64,000 bases of DNA from Thereva unica (lineage: Eukaryota > Arthropoda > Insecta > Diptera > Therevidae). The stretch lies in contig OX465282.1 of assembly GCA_949987705.1 (NCBI GenBank), positions 92,244,070 to 92,308,069 on the forward strand, written 5' to 3'. The notes beneath the pieces are model-generated. The model saw only the letters and a program-made list of their open reading frames with translations, was not told the DNA's origin and did not search any database. Positions 24,123-34,012 of the stretch are shown here, in pieces (position 1 is the first letter of the stretch; every line of letters begins with the position of its first letter). Both the position numbers and the translations under genes were made by a program.

Positions 24123-24308
24123 TGGCGCTGCGGACATTCCTGTAAGGAGGCGTTGCATCATCATCGGCATCCATCAGGCGAATCATCCATCATTCCACAA
24201 CACAATATACAAGAGAAGACACATTTAACTAATAAAAATTCAACTAATCAGAAAATTTAGCAATTTCAGCAATTTCACAAGTCTCAAAAAAAAACCAACA
24301 TCATCAAA

Positions 24309-27300
24309 ATGTCGCTAGTGAAAAGACTATTAGAAACATGCACGGAAGAAAATACCCTGCAACAATTCACAAAAGAAGCCCTTATAGAAGAAACAAAGAA
24401 AAGGGGCCTGGAAATAATAGACAAAGGAATAAAATCTGACATAATAAAACAACTTATTGAAAACAATAGAGCCTTACAAAAGGTCGAATCCCCGCCAGAA
24501 TTCATCGACACCAAACCACCAATTCAACAAATAATCGTCTACCCAGATTTATCAACAAACATACCAACTTGTAACGGCGAAGAAAGCCACAAAACGGAGG
24601 AATTCCTCAACATCATAAACAGGGCGTCCAAAATTAACAATTGGACCGACGAGGTAGCACTAGCATTTACCATAAATAAATTAACGGGCATAGCAAAAAA
24701 CTGGCATAATTATGAAGGAATTCATCACAAAAATTGGCAAGAATGGCAAAGAACATTCAAAACACAGTTCACCCACGTACTCAGCCTGAGAGACTGGATC
24801 GAAAAGGTATCAGCTCGAAAACAAAGACCACACGAAACAATGGCACAATACATCGGCGCAAAACTAGAAATTCTACACAGAGCCCCCAACCAAATCAAAA
24901 CTTCAGAAGAAGACAAGGTGAACTATCTAATCGAAGGCATCAACGACGACTTTGATCGAAGAATGCTCAAAATAGCGGCAACAAAAACAACGAAAGAGCT
25001 AATCGAACTCTGTAAGACGTTAGATGAAGACAAAAAATTCACCAACATCACCGCAACAAGAAGTCGCCCAAACAACTACACCACTCCACCTCAAACCAAA
25101 AGGAATATAGATACACCAGTAAGGCCTGGAACACAACAATTTAAATTCAACTGCCCTAGATGCAAAAAAGAGGCACATCCAGTCAGTCAGTGCCCGTTAC
25201 CATGCCCGACGTGTAACAAAACGGGTCACTCGTGGTCAAACTGTGATAAAAAGCAAGCCAATTGCGCAATAAAGACCATATACAGGGAAAGAGGACTGCC
25301 AGTAATAAAGACAAAAATAAATAACGACAAAGAAATACTAACATTGATTGATAGCGGAGCGGAACAATCAATAATAGATAGAAAATACATTGAAGATGGA
25401 ATAAACCTAAATAAATACGAAGGTGAACCGATAAATTCAATAGGTAACATGTTCATACCAACCGGTCAGATAGATTTAACCATTGAAATTGGAGACTCGA
25501 AAACTACATTTGGTCCTGTAGCAGTAGTGAACGACACCCCAGTGCCACTCATATTGGGAGCAGATTGGCGTAAAAGCGCAAATGTAGCGACAAAGATCTA
25601 CCCTGACGGAGACATACTTATAGAAAAGATTAACAACAGCAAATCAAAAACAAAGATAAATGGATGTGCAATTAAAAATGATCTAAAACAACTTGAGAAA
25701 CAGCTAGCAGAAAAATACCAACAGCTACCACCTGACATGTCAGAATCGCAAAAGGAACGATTCAAACAAACAATTATCAACAACCACAAAGCATTCGCAA
25801 CAGATCAAAATCAACTAGGACACTGTACCATGGGAGAACATGCAATAGAATTGATAGACAAACACCCAATCAGAAAACGGCCATACAGATATTCGTTGTC
25901 AGATCAGCAATTCATAAAAGAAACAATAAAAGAATGGATGAATCTAGGGATCTGCATTGAATCTCAATCGGAGTATGCGGCCCCGGTAGTCATCGTAAAC
26001 CAACCACATCATCCTAGCACACCCAGAAGACTAACAATAGACTACTCCGCACTCAACAAAAAGCTAATCAAAGACAGCTTCCCACCACCATATATAGACG
26101 ACATTATCCAAAAATTAGTGCAAGAAGACACAGAAATATTTTCAGTAATGGATATTAAGACGGCGTTCATGACGATAAAAATTAAAGCAGAGGATCAACA
26201 CAAAACAGCTTTCATCACACAAGACAATTTATATCAATTTCAGAGAATGCCTTTTGGGCTTTCAAATGCACCCAAAACCATGGAACGCATCATGAGGGAA
26301 ACATTCAAGGATTCAAAAAACACAATCACATACATGGATGACATTTGCCAATCAGCAAACGGTTTCGACTCAGCAATCGACAACCTCGACGATGCACTCA
26401 AAAGGATAATCAGATCCGGAATGAATGTATCACTAACAAAGTGCCAACTTCTACAAAAGGAAATTTCATTTCTAGGATACATAATCTCAAAGCAAGGAAC
26501 AAGACCGGATCCAACAAGAATCAACTCGATAGACAGATACCAAGAATTCTCAAATAACAAACAAGCGAAATCTTTTTATGCATTTGCATCCCACTACAGA
26601 AAATACATATCAGAATTCGCCAAGATAGCGACACCAATAAGAATAGCTTACAATTCCAAACCTTTCAAGTGGACAAAGGACGCGAGCATGGCAGTAGAAT
26701 GCATCAAACAAAAATTAAAAGCACCGCCCATTCTAGGTCACTTTAAACACGATTGCACAACAGAAGTGGAAATCGACGCATGCCTAACGGGCATTGGCGC
26801 AGTGTTGGCGCAGATACAGCAAAACAAGAAAATAGTAATAGCATACGCTAGCAAGGCCCTGTCATCAACAGAAGAAAAACTTCACATAAATGAAATAGAA
26901 AGCCTCGCAGTACATTGGGCTATTACGGAGAAATTCCACATATATCTATACGGCCTCAAAGAATTCAAGATAATCACAGACAATTGGACAACGGCATGTT
27001 TACTACAAAACGGAAAACACAACCGCAAATTCGCACGATGGACTCTAGACCTTCAAGCCTACAATTATACGGTTCAACACAAAAAAGGAAAAGAAAACAT
27101 TTGTGCAGATTCATTGTCTCGACTTCCACCAAACATAACAGCAATGCTAACAATTCGCGCAAACGATTTATCACGCATTGCCATTGCCCAGCGGAAAGAC
27201 CCACAGTGCCAGTTCATGATTCAAAACATTACCAACGACGTAAACCCCACATCCAAGCAACAAACGAAATCACGGAAGGGCTACAGAATGAAAAACGACA

Positions 27301-28601
27301 TGTTAATATATATAGGGAAAGATAATCACGAACGTATAGTCATACCAGAATCGCTAAAGAAAGCTATACTGGAAATCTGCCATGATGATAGCGCACATAT
27401 GGACTTCGAGAAAACCTACTCAAAGCTGGCATCCAGATACTATTGGCCGAAGGCATTCAAAGACTGCAAGGAATATGTAGCTAGCTGCAAAACCTGCATG
27501 CAATATAACCACCGCACGGCAAAAAGAATAGGACTCATCAAACCGAGGGAGATACCAAATAGACCATACGATGCAATATCTATGGATCATTTCTCCATCA
27601 CCATAGACTCCAATAGGAAGAAAAACATAATCCTAATCATTGACCACACAACCAGATACATAGTAGCAAAGATTGTACCAGATGTAAGTTCCAGATTTGT
27701 CATCGAATTATTAGAAGAGAAAATAATTTACATTTACGGACCACCTAAATTAATAGTTAGTGACAACGCAACAGGATTCAAATCAACTATGATGAGGAAT
27801 TTCCTAGTTCAACACAATATCGAACATACAACATCACCTCCATACTTTCCGGAATCCAACGGATTGGTAGAACGAGCCATAGGAACAACCAGCCAAGCAA
27901 TAAAGAAATACCTGCATGAAAAAGCACAAAAAAATCAATCACATCTTCTACAAAAAGTAGTCCAAAGCATAAACTCCAGCAAACAAAGCTCGCTCAACCA
28001 AACACCATTTTTTTTATTACACGGCTTCGAATCAAGACTTCAACGCGAAACATTATTGGGTACAATAGACTGCCAAGAAACCAGAAGCGAACAAATATCA
28101 AAGCTTGAACAACATCGAGATAAAGCCTTACAGAACATCAAAAACACAATCGACAAGCAGAAAGCAGCAGAAGATTCTCATCGCAGGAGGATTCCCCTGA
28201 AGATAGGTGATCTGGTTTTGCCAGAAGTCCCCACAAGGAAAAGCAAAATGGATCCATATTACGAGGATAAACCCTGGGAAATATGCGAATTCGTTAACGA
28301 CAACATAGTCACGATCAGAAGAACAGAAGCTGATGACACAGGAATTGAATACCGGAAGAAGATACACACAGCACAAATTAGACCCTTCCACGCCAGACAA
28401 GAAGCGGAACTAGAGACCGCCAACCATCACTTACTAGGAAACGTAACAAAACCACCTAGCGAAACCAACTCAGAAATATCAACAGAAGATGAAGACAACA
28501 TAATGGACATCACCAATCACACTAGGCCGACAAGAATAAAAAAAAACTCCTCATTGGCTCCAAGATTTTCGCCTCTAGATTGTCAGGAGACAATTTTCTG
28601 A
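24309..28601 (+). CDS. Gag-Pol polyprotein of the gypsy element
   Basis: One uninterrupted 1430-codon frame starting ATG at 24309, 186 bases after the LTR. Gag occupies about residues 1-330 with two CX2CX4HX4C zinc knuckles (first cysteine near 282, second knuckle near 300). The protease active site is DSG at 348-350, and the RT catalytic box is YMDD at 675-678. RNase H follows (EIDACLTGIGAVLAQ, and NEIESLAVHWA). The integrase zinc-binding motif is H1025-X4-H1030...C1060-X2-C1063, and the catalytic triad D1093, D1152, E1188 has the canonical 35-residue spacing. All key residues are present. Gag and Pol are in one frame, so no frameshift signal is needed. The protein probably directs reverse transcription and integration of the element. 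Confidence 0.97.
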   Translation: MSLVKRLLETCTEENTLQQFTKEALIEETKKRGLEIIDKGIKSDIIKQLIENNRALQKVESPPEFIDTKPPIQQIIVYPDLSTNIPTCNGEESHKTEEFLNIINRASKINNWTDEVALAFTINKLTGIAKNWHNYEGIHHKNWQEWQRTFKTQFTHVLSLRDWIEKVSARKQRPHETMAQYIGAKLEILHRAPNQIKTSEEDKVNYLIEGINDDFDRRMLKIAATKTTKELIELCKTLDEDKKFTNITATRSRPNNYTTPPQTKRNIDTPVRPGTQQFKFNCPRCKKEAHPVSQCPLPCPTCNKTGHSWSNCDKKQANCAIKTIYRERGLPVIKTKINNDKEILTLIDSGAEQSIIDRKYIEDGINLNKYEGEPINSIGNMFIPTGQIDLTIEIGDSKTTFGPVAVVNDTPVPLILGADWRKSANVATKIYPDGDILIEKINNSKSKTKINGCAIKNDLKQLEKQLAEKYQQLPPDMSESQKERFKQTIINNHKAFATDQNQLGHCTMGEHAIELIDKHPIRKRPYRYSLSDQQFIKETIKEWMNLGICIESQSEYAAPVVIVNQPHHPSTPRRLTIDYSALNKKLIKDSFPPPYIDDIIQKLVQEDTEIFSVMDIKTAFMTIKIKAEDQHKTAFITQDNLYQFQRMPFGLSNAPKTMERIMRETFKDSKNTITYMDDICQSANGFDSAIDNLDDALKRIIRSGMNVSLTKCQLLQKEISFLGYIISKQGTRPDPTRINSIDRYQEFSNNKQAKSFYAFASHYRKYISEFAKIATPIRIAYNSKPFKWTKDASMAVECIKQKLKAPPILGHFKHDCTTEVEIDACLTGIGAVLAQIQQNKKIVIAYASKALSSTEEKLHINEIESLAVHWAITEKFHIYLYGLKEFKIITDNWTTACLLQNGKHNRKFARWTLDLQAYNYTVQHKKGKENICADSLSRLPPNITAMLTIRANDLSRIAIAQRKDPQCQFMIQNITNDVNPTSKQQTKSRKGYRMKNDMLIYIGKDNHERIVIPESLKKAILEICHDDSAHMDFEKTYSKLASRYYWPKAFKDCKEYVASCKTCMQYNHRTAKRIGLIKPREIPNRPYDAISMDHFSITIDSNRKKNIILIIDHTTRYIVAKIVPDVSSRFVIELLEEKIIYIYGPPKLIVSDNATGFKSTMMRNFLVQHNIEHTTSPPYFPESNGLVERAIGTTSQAIKKYLHEKAQKNQSHLLQKVVQSINSSKQSSLNQTPFFLLHGFESRLQRETLLGTIDCQETRSEQISKLEQHRDKALQNIKNTIDKQKAAEDSHRRRIPLKIGDLVLPEVPTRKSKMDPYYEDKPWEICEFVNDNIVTIRRTEADDTGIEYRKKIHTAQIRPFHARQEAELETANHHLLGNVTKPPSETNSEISTEDEDNIMDITNHTRPTRIKKNSSLAPRFSPLDCQETIF

Positions 28602-28611
28602 GAGCAGGTGA

Positions 28612-28956
28612 TGTCAGCAACACCATCTACTCAACTCAACAAAACACCATACAGACACCATCCACACATGCAACATGGAGGAAGTACCATCCACACAGGG
28701 GAGAATACACATCATCGCCCGATCCATACAACATAAAGGGACAGAAGGAATTACATTACTTTGCATAGAGGGACGACGAATAGTTGTGCGTGGTTACAAA
28801 CGTTTAGATATTGCTATTGTAAATTTAAGATTTGAGCTTTGAATAAATTTTGTATTGCGTTAGTTAAAACTAAAAGTGGCTGTGTTTCAATTAGAAAAAC
28901 GTCCCATCCATCCAGAAAGGGCACGCATCATCTGCGACACTCACGGCCCGCTCACA
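28612..28956 (+). repeat. 3' LTR
   Basis: Same 345 bases as the 5' LTR by direct reading; AATAAA at 28842-28847. A purine-rich GAGAGCAGGTGA just upstream is a possible polypurine tract. The gag-pol stop lies 10 bases before the LTR start. Confidence 0.95.
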
Positions 28957-29182
28957 CAAGCCAAAGCGATTAACTAATAAATAAACAAGAAATAAAAGAC
29001 CGTCGTGAAATTATAAAGCAACGTATATTAGTACGAAAGAAAGAACAATGTAATGATAATTTGGCGAAAGTTACGGAAGGCGAAGTTGAATTACAAGCGA
29101 AGGAAGAAGAAATTGATAATGTCTCTATTGCATTTGCTCGTATTTTTAGTAGAACATTGAGGACAGTAAGGACAAAATGTAG

Positions 29183-29737
29183 GAAATGAACAAGTTGCGC
29201 ACACACTACTTGTTGGACCCAACGTAGATCAAACTGCTTGGACTGCAACCCACTATGTAACCAACTCTAAGCCTGGGGAGGAATTTAATACAAAATTCAG
29301 TCTTTATGAAATGGAATGGACGCCAGAATACATTAAATTTCAGATAGATGGACGGAAAGTAGCTACAGTATATGCTGATAAAGGCTTTTGGGAAAAAGGT
29401 AACTTTCCTAATACAGTACCCAATCCATGGATATCTAGTGGGCCTATGGCCCCCTTTGATCAAGAGGTAATGAAAAGTAGTAGAATATATTTGTGTTACT
29501 AAAAAACGAAATTACATTTTCTAGTTTTACATTATTATGAATGTTGCTGTTGGAAGTTTATTATTTTTCCCCGATGATGCAGACTACGCTAGACCAAAGC
29601 CATGGAAAAATTTTGCTGATGCACCTATGACGGATTTCTGGAATGATCGGCATAATTATCTTCCTACATGGAACTTGGGTAGTGAGGATTGTGATGCTGG
29701 GCTTGCTGTTGACTATATTCGTGTCTATGCTATCTAA
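29183..29737 (+). pseudogene. C-terminal GNBP / beta-1,3-glucan recognition protein fragment
   Basis: Exon 29183-29466 reads HTLLVGP, FSLYEMEWTPEYIKFQIDGR and GFWEKGNFPNTVPNPW. A 58-bp GT-AG intron (29467-29524) keeps the phase, and exon 29525-29737 gives FYIIMNVAVGSLLFFPDDAD, then PTWNLGSEDCDAGLAVDYIR, ending VYAI and TAA. This is the conserved C-terminal third of the GH16-like domain of insect glucan-recognition proteins (secreted binders of microbial beta-1,3-glucan). The catalytic-site region, the N-terminal CBM39-like domain and a signal peptide are absent. AATAAA follows at 29740-29745. The two exons have no stop or shift, so the piece could be translated if supplied with a start. It abuts the EFL1 fragment upstream. 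Confidence 0.8.
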
Positions 29738-29855
29738 AGAATAAACTATACATTTTTTTACTTAACATATTTTTTTATATGATTTGCTTAATTTAATCGA
29801 ATTTTTTATATGTTCTTATAGTAGTTTCCAAATTTTCATATACTTCTCGCTTCAG

Positions 29856-30017
29856 CAACAACGAATTAAGCCTAAGGTTCAAGTCATTAGTACCAATGCC
29901 CGCTATACTAAAACCTATATTAGATTCGAACATATGCAAAACTACCTCCACCAGACAGGTATTCAAAATAAGGTAACCTCCATGTATGTGCAGGAATTTT
30001 TGTACGAAGACCCTTGA
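29856..30017 (+). other. Possible exon of unknown gene
   Basis: A good acceptor (TTCTCGCTTCAG) at 29855 is followed by 53 open codons reading QQRIKPKVQVISTNARY, KTYIRFEHMQNYLHQTG and VQEFLYEDP before TGA. The composition looks protein-like rather than random, but I do not recognise the family. It may be a third captured host fragment. Confidence 0.3.
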
Positions 30018-31282
30018 GCCCTTTGAGAATTGTAAAACATATGACTGTTTCTTGTTTTACTAATTATTGGGTATTTACCTTCTTCGACTCTCAGTTGTCC
30101 TATATCGGTTACTAACAATATTTTTCTTTCAGTCATAATAGCAAATGCTATCCACAGCTTCAGAACCACAATAGTTATGCTGCGTTTCACAATTCCGTCA
30201 ACTATTTTAGCTACTTTTCCTGTCTGAAGCATTGTCCTAAGCCATTCTAAAATTCAATCTTTGTCGTCGAAGTCTTTGCATTATAGTATAACTTCTCAGA
30301 GGTCTTAATTGTAATTCCATTACAAATGGAAAATTGCGTTGGACAGTGAAAAATTCCTCCACGTTCGCTTTGTCAGACATGAATAAGATTATGCAAAATA
30401 AGACCCACGTTATTATCAATCGATGGCTTACGCCAAACTATAAAATCGCCTACATTACACCCACGTGCCCAAAGTGATCTTAATTCATAACTTCGATAAA
30501 TGCGAGCACGAATAGAAATTTTAGTTTTATGTTGAAATTCTTTTATTTTAAATAATTATACCGTTATTTAATTTATATGAAATTTATTAATTACATTGAA
30601 AATAGTATAATTAAAAAAATCAAAAATTTAAATAAAACTTTTATTGAATTTAAATTAAAACGAAATCTAGTAAGTAAATATAATTAAAATAAAGAAATAT
30701 AATAAAAATAAATAACTATAATTCAGATAAATATATAAAACTCAAATAAAGAAATATAATTGAAATAAATTATTAAAATTCAAATAAATAATTGATATAA
30801 ATAAATAATATAAAAATAAATAAATAAATATTTATTACAAAAATAAATAAATAATAAGAAATAAAAAAAATAACGGAATCGCTTCATCTTCAACAGCTAT
30901 AACTCCTATGGCTCTTCAATCACTTAATCTAAAATGAGAAAATTCAATATATTAATATGATACATTTCAATATATTAATATAATACAACATATAAAACAT
31001 AAAAATATGAAAACAAATATATAAAATATAAAAAAAAACCGAGAAAATAAATATATAAAAAAAGAAATATATATGAAAATAAATAAAGATGTAAAATAAT
31101 CTAAAAAAGAACAAAAATTAAACAAAATGACTTTCACAGCCTTGTATTGTATAATTATTAATATAATACAACACATAAAACATAAAAATATAAAAAATAA
31201 ATATATAAAAAAATAAATATATATTTAAAAACAAATAAACAACAAAAATTAAACAAAACGACTTTCACAGCCTTGTACCGTA
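30018..31282. other. Unresolved sequence, then AT-rich spacer
   Basis: On the minus strand about 30380-30242 reads MSDKANVEEFFTVQRNFPF and, in a shifted frame, 30232-30090 reads on to VTDIGQLRVEEG ahead of a GTAAAT donor; this might be another broken captured exon, family unknown. From about 30500 to 31270 the sequence is AT-rich low complexity (ATAAATAAATA-like), with two near copies of CAAAATGACTTTCACAGCCT / CAAAACGACTTTCACAGCCT at about 31123 and 31254. Confidence 0.4.
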
Positions 31283-34012
31283 TCATAGAAAATTTAGAAG
31301 TTTGCGATTTTCTTTTTCCGTATCTTCATCCGCATCACGCAAATTTTTAGTTAAATTATTTAGCAAAATATTTGCTAGACATAAGCAAATCTTAAGAAAT
31401 AAATCTATGGAATTTACACCGCACTGGCATTCAAAATTCAAATCTATGTCGAAATTCTCTTCGGAGACACTTTGAAGCGTGAGACAACATAATAAACTTT
31501 TATGATTAGTTGCCTCATAAAAAGCCCGTTTTAAATTCTCTTCCTTAAGAATATGCTGGAGAATACTGCTCATATAGCATAATAAATACTTAACTTGTGG
31601 AGTAGGAATTGATAGGCCTCCACGTTGCAATGAGTTGAAATACTCATCTTTGGAAACCGCTCCTTTCTCCATTACTATTAAATTTTTACAAGTAACACAC
31701 GATAACCGCTTTCCGATAGCATTACATGCATAACCTGCTACATATAGATTGGAAGATTCGTCAATTCTTGCTTCTTGCAAGTAATCTGAATTTAACACCG
31801 AATCGAAAATGGAAATATCGACCGGTTCTTCTAACGAATTTTCACCCGTATTTTGAGATAATTTTGTAAAATTTTTTTTATTATGGACAAAAACATTATG
31901 AACGCGAATCTTCTTTTCAGATTCTAAAATTTCTGCGTACGAAACTCTATATGAGCAGCCCGATAATGAACGATACAAACCAAACCGGCGTTCTAAATCA
32001 TCCGTTTGAAATTTACCCGGTAAAATATATTTGATATTTAAATCCGTGAGAGAATATTTTATTAAGTGTATTAAAGTTTTGGTAGTGACAGCAACGGCGT
32101 CGAATGTGTCCCTACTTAAAATTCCGTTGTTACCGTTTTCTGCCGAGCATCTCCAGACTTCAATCCAGGATAAGAATTCAGTGAGAAATGCAAGCCTGTA
32201 ATCTGAAAGATTATAGAATGGTTTCGACCATTCATTTCGTTTGGTAGTCCCGAGAGTAAGACTTTTAACGTTTACTGTATCCCACCAATTTCTAATAATA
32301 TCACAAAATTCCGCGGTTTGAAGCATATTTACTTTGGATTTTAACGCGGCAATAGTGGTACGGTGAAAAGTATTTTCGACTAGTTGAACATTTTGCCGTT
32401 CTAAATTGTTCGGATAAATTGTTTTAAAATTTAATTTACAGGCTTGCTTAACAAATAGTCCCGATTCTTCATTGTATAATTGTTCGATGTGGTCAAAAGA
32501 CGCACTTTTAACTTCACCCGTATTAAAGTCAGGATAATGGAAATTCCTGCCACGATTTTTTAAATTAATCCAATTGTTGCGCACGTTTTTAAATATGTGG
32601 ACAGTATCATACTGCAAGTATATATTTTCTCCGGAGAAATTCGGGTTCGGAAAATAATTTACACGATCTTCACGAAGTTTTTTAAACATCGCTTGATTAA
32701 TACGATTATTATCCGTAATTACAACTAAAACGCGAAAACCTAGTTGCTGCACAAATCGTATAATGTCGGTAGTTAATGAATGCGACTCATCCCCGGTTAA
32801 GCCGACGACTGGGACAAGGCGAATGATTTCTTTAAAAGAACCGAATAGCGATTTAATCATAAAAGCCAGTACGGTCTTAGCTGCTTCAGTAGGGTTATTT
32901 TGCGCCATGCCTACTAAGTTATTAGATTTATATTCAATACCACGTTTTCCCAAATAAACTTCATCTAATAAAAGTGCGACGTACTTTTCTCTATCGTTTA
33001 AATTTTCGCGAATGTGATTAAAGTAGCGCTCGTCATTGCTAGGATTTTTGAAATTTGAGGACAGGTGCATTTTCGATGACAAGAATTGTAAATATCTTTT
33101 ACAAGGGAGGAGCAAAAATTTTCGCAAAAGTTCATAGGTCGCGGCAGATTGGCTGTATATTACGAAAGCCATTATTATGGAAGATGGGGTATATCTGGGC
33201 TTTTTTGAAAGCAGAAGGTCAACCTGATTGCATAGAATATCGATTTTGGATTCATTTTCGAAATCATCGTCACATTCGTTCGCTTTCTTTAAAAACTGAG
33301 AAGCTTTATGAAGATAATATTTCCGATCAGGAACAAAGCTATTATTTTCGATATTAGCATAACGCGATAATAAGTTAACAATTTGCGACCAAAGACAAAG
33401 TTTTGAATTTTCCGGTAAAATCCATGTTAAGTCTTTCGCGGGAATCTCTAAACTTTCAACAAATATTTTAACTATTAAGTTTTGGTTTACAACGATTTGA
33501 ACAGAAAACCGACAACCCGATTCCGGATGAGATTCTAATAAAAAGAAAGTTATTTGAGTGTCGGCTTGAAAAACGCGCCATTTATCTAAATTTAGTTCCT
33601 GAGAGAAGTTAGTTTTAAAATTTTCAAAGGATTCAATGGCATCTGCTATTAAAACTTTATTAGCCATATCTTCATATCGGTTAATGAGTCGTTCTCTTCG
33701 TAAAGAAGGATCTCCTCTTATAATAGGTTCAGGCACAGTGTGGTATGCTGGTTGGTTTGGGAAAATTGAAGGGATGGCAGTTTTATTTATTCGTTTGATA
33801 CTATCCCAATGTATCAAATCATTTGGACGAAAGTGTAATTCACATACCACTGAATGCCGCGATGGTGCCCAATCCTTTCTATGGATTGCCTTTGTCCATA
33901 GATTTTTTAGATTTTCATCTTTTGGAAAGCTGAAAGTCGAAACGAGTGAACCCTTTTTTAACGCGCTATCGTAATTCGAAGTGCAACCAGGAACACTGCA
34001 ACGACGAGGCAT
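31283..34012 (-). CDS. THAP-domain P-element-type transposase, intact
   Basis: A 909-residue frame without introns, length close to THAP9-like proteins. The N-terminal THAP zinc finger is complete: C5, C10, C57, H60 with P30, W39, F61 and a TAIPSIFP end, predicted to bind the element's ends. The central RNase-H-like region shows LLLDEVYLGK, VLVVITDNNRIN, and DTVHIFKNVRNNWI (the D..H..KN signature of the family). A later DDLERRFGLYRSLSGCSYR block is the conserved L-E-x-x-F-G-x-Y-R segment holding the last acid. GTP-dependent cut-and-paste transposition is the known role. The ATG at 34010-34012 begins directly with the THAP motif, supporting this start. About 600 bases separate it from the right terminal repeat, leaving room for promoter and binding sites. 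Confidence 0.93.
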   Translation of the reverse strand: MPRRCSVPGCTSNYDSALKKGSLVSTFSFPKDENLKNLWTKAIHRKDWAPSRHSVVCELHFRPNDLIHWDSIKRINKTAIPSIFPNQPAYHTVPEPIIRGDPSLRRERLINRYEDMANKVLIADAIESFENFKTNFSQELNLDKWRVFQADTQITFFLLESHPESGCRFSVQIVVNQNLIVKIFVESLEIPAKDLTWILPENSKLCLWSQIVNLLSRYANIENNSFVPDRKYYLHKASQFLKKANECDDDFENESKIDILCNQVDLLLSKKPRYTPSSIIMAFVIYSQSAATYELLRKFLLLPCKRYLQFLSSKMHLSSNFKNPSNDERYFNHIRENLNDREKYVALLLDEVYLGKRGIEYKSNNLVGMAQNNPTEAAKTVLAFMIKSLFGSFKEIIRLVPVVGLTGDESHSLTTDIIRFVQQLGFRVLVVITDNNRINQAMFKKLREDRVNYFPNPNFSGENIYLQYDTVHIFKNVRNNWINLKNRGRNFHYPDFNTGEVKSASFDHIEQLYNEESGLFVKQACKLNFKTIYPNNLERQNVQLVENTFHRTTIAALKSKVNMLQTAEFCDIIRNWWDTVNVKSLTLGTTKRNEWSKPFYNLSDYRLAFLTEFLSWIEVWRCSAENGNNGILSRDTFDAVAVTTKTLIHLIKYSLTDLNIKYILPGKFQTDDLERRFGLYRSLSGCSYRVSYAEILESEKKIRVHNVFVHNKKNFTKLSQNTGENSLEEPVDISIFDSVLNSDYLQEARIDESSNLYVAGYACNAIGKRLSCVTCKNLIVMEKGAVSKDEYFNSLQRGGLSIPTPQVKYLLCYMSSILQHILKEENLKRAFYEATNHKSLLCCLTLQSVSEENFDIDLNFECQCGVNSIDLFLKICLCLANILLNNLTKNLRDADEDTEKENRKLLNFL

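Larger units (their letters stand above)
23778..28956 (+). mobile_element. Ty3/gypsy LTR retrotransposon, complete and young
   Basis: Two 345-bp LTRs (23778-24122 and 28612-28956) flank one gag-pol frame. CAAGC is duplicated outside (23773-23777, 28957-28961). The LTRs begin TGT, end ACA, and read as identical by eye, implying very recent insertion. Domain order protease, RT, RNase H, integrase is that of Ty3/gypsy. No envelope-like frame follows pol. Confidence 0.97.
23409..29180 (+). pseudogene. EFL1-like GTPase fragment, split by a gypsy insertion
   Basis: Three plus-strand pieces read in order like the middle of elongation factor-like GTPase 1, a ribosome-maturation factor. Exon 23409-23688 begins after an acceptor (TTTTTTCTTAATTAG) and gives GDPKMQLKAVFDQWL and ISEERAEALL. 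After a one-base shift near 23605-23616 it gives CDPKNEIVIVFVSK. A GTAAGT...TTCAAG intron (23689-23737) leads to QNKPKRLTNK, where the gypsy element is inserted (TSD CAAGC). Beyond it, after another shift, come QEIKDRREIIKQRI and VSIAFARIF. The order and the FVSKM, NKPxxLT and IAFARxF blocks match what I know of EFL1. The presence of an intron argues for DNA-level capture. The fragment ends within a few bases of the GNBP fragment. Confidence 0.6.

Noticed and set aside
24123..24308. Separate gag gene or env for the gypsy element
   Set aside because: Gag and Pol are one frame from 24309, and no open frame of size lies between pol and the 3' LTR, so it is a retrotransposon rather than an errantivirus-like element.
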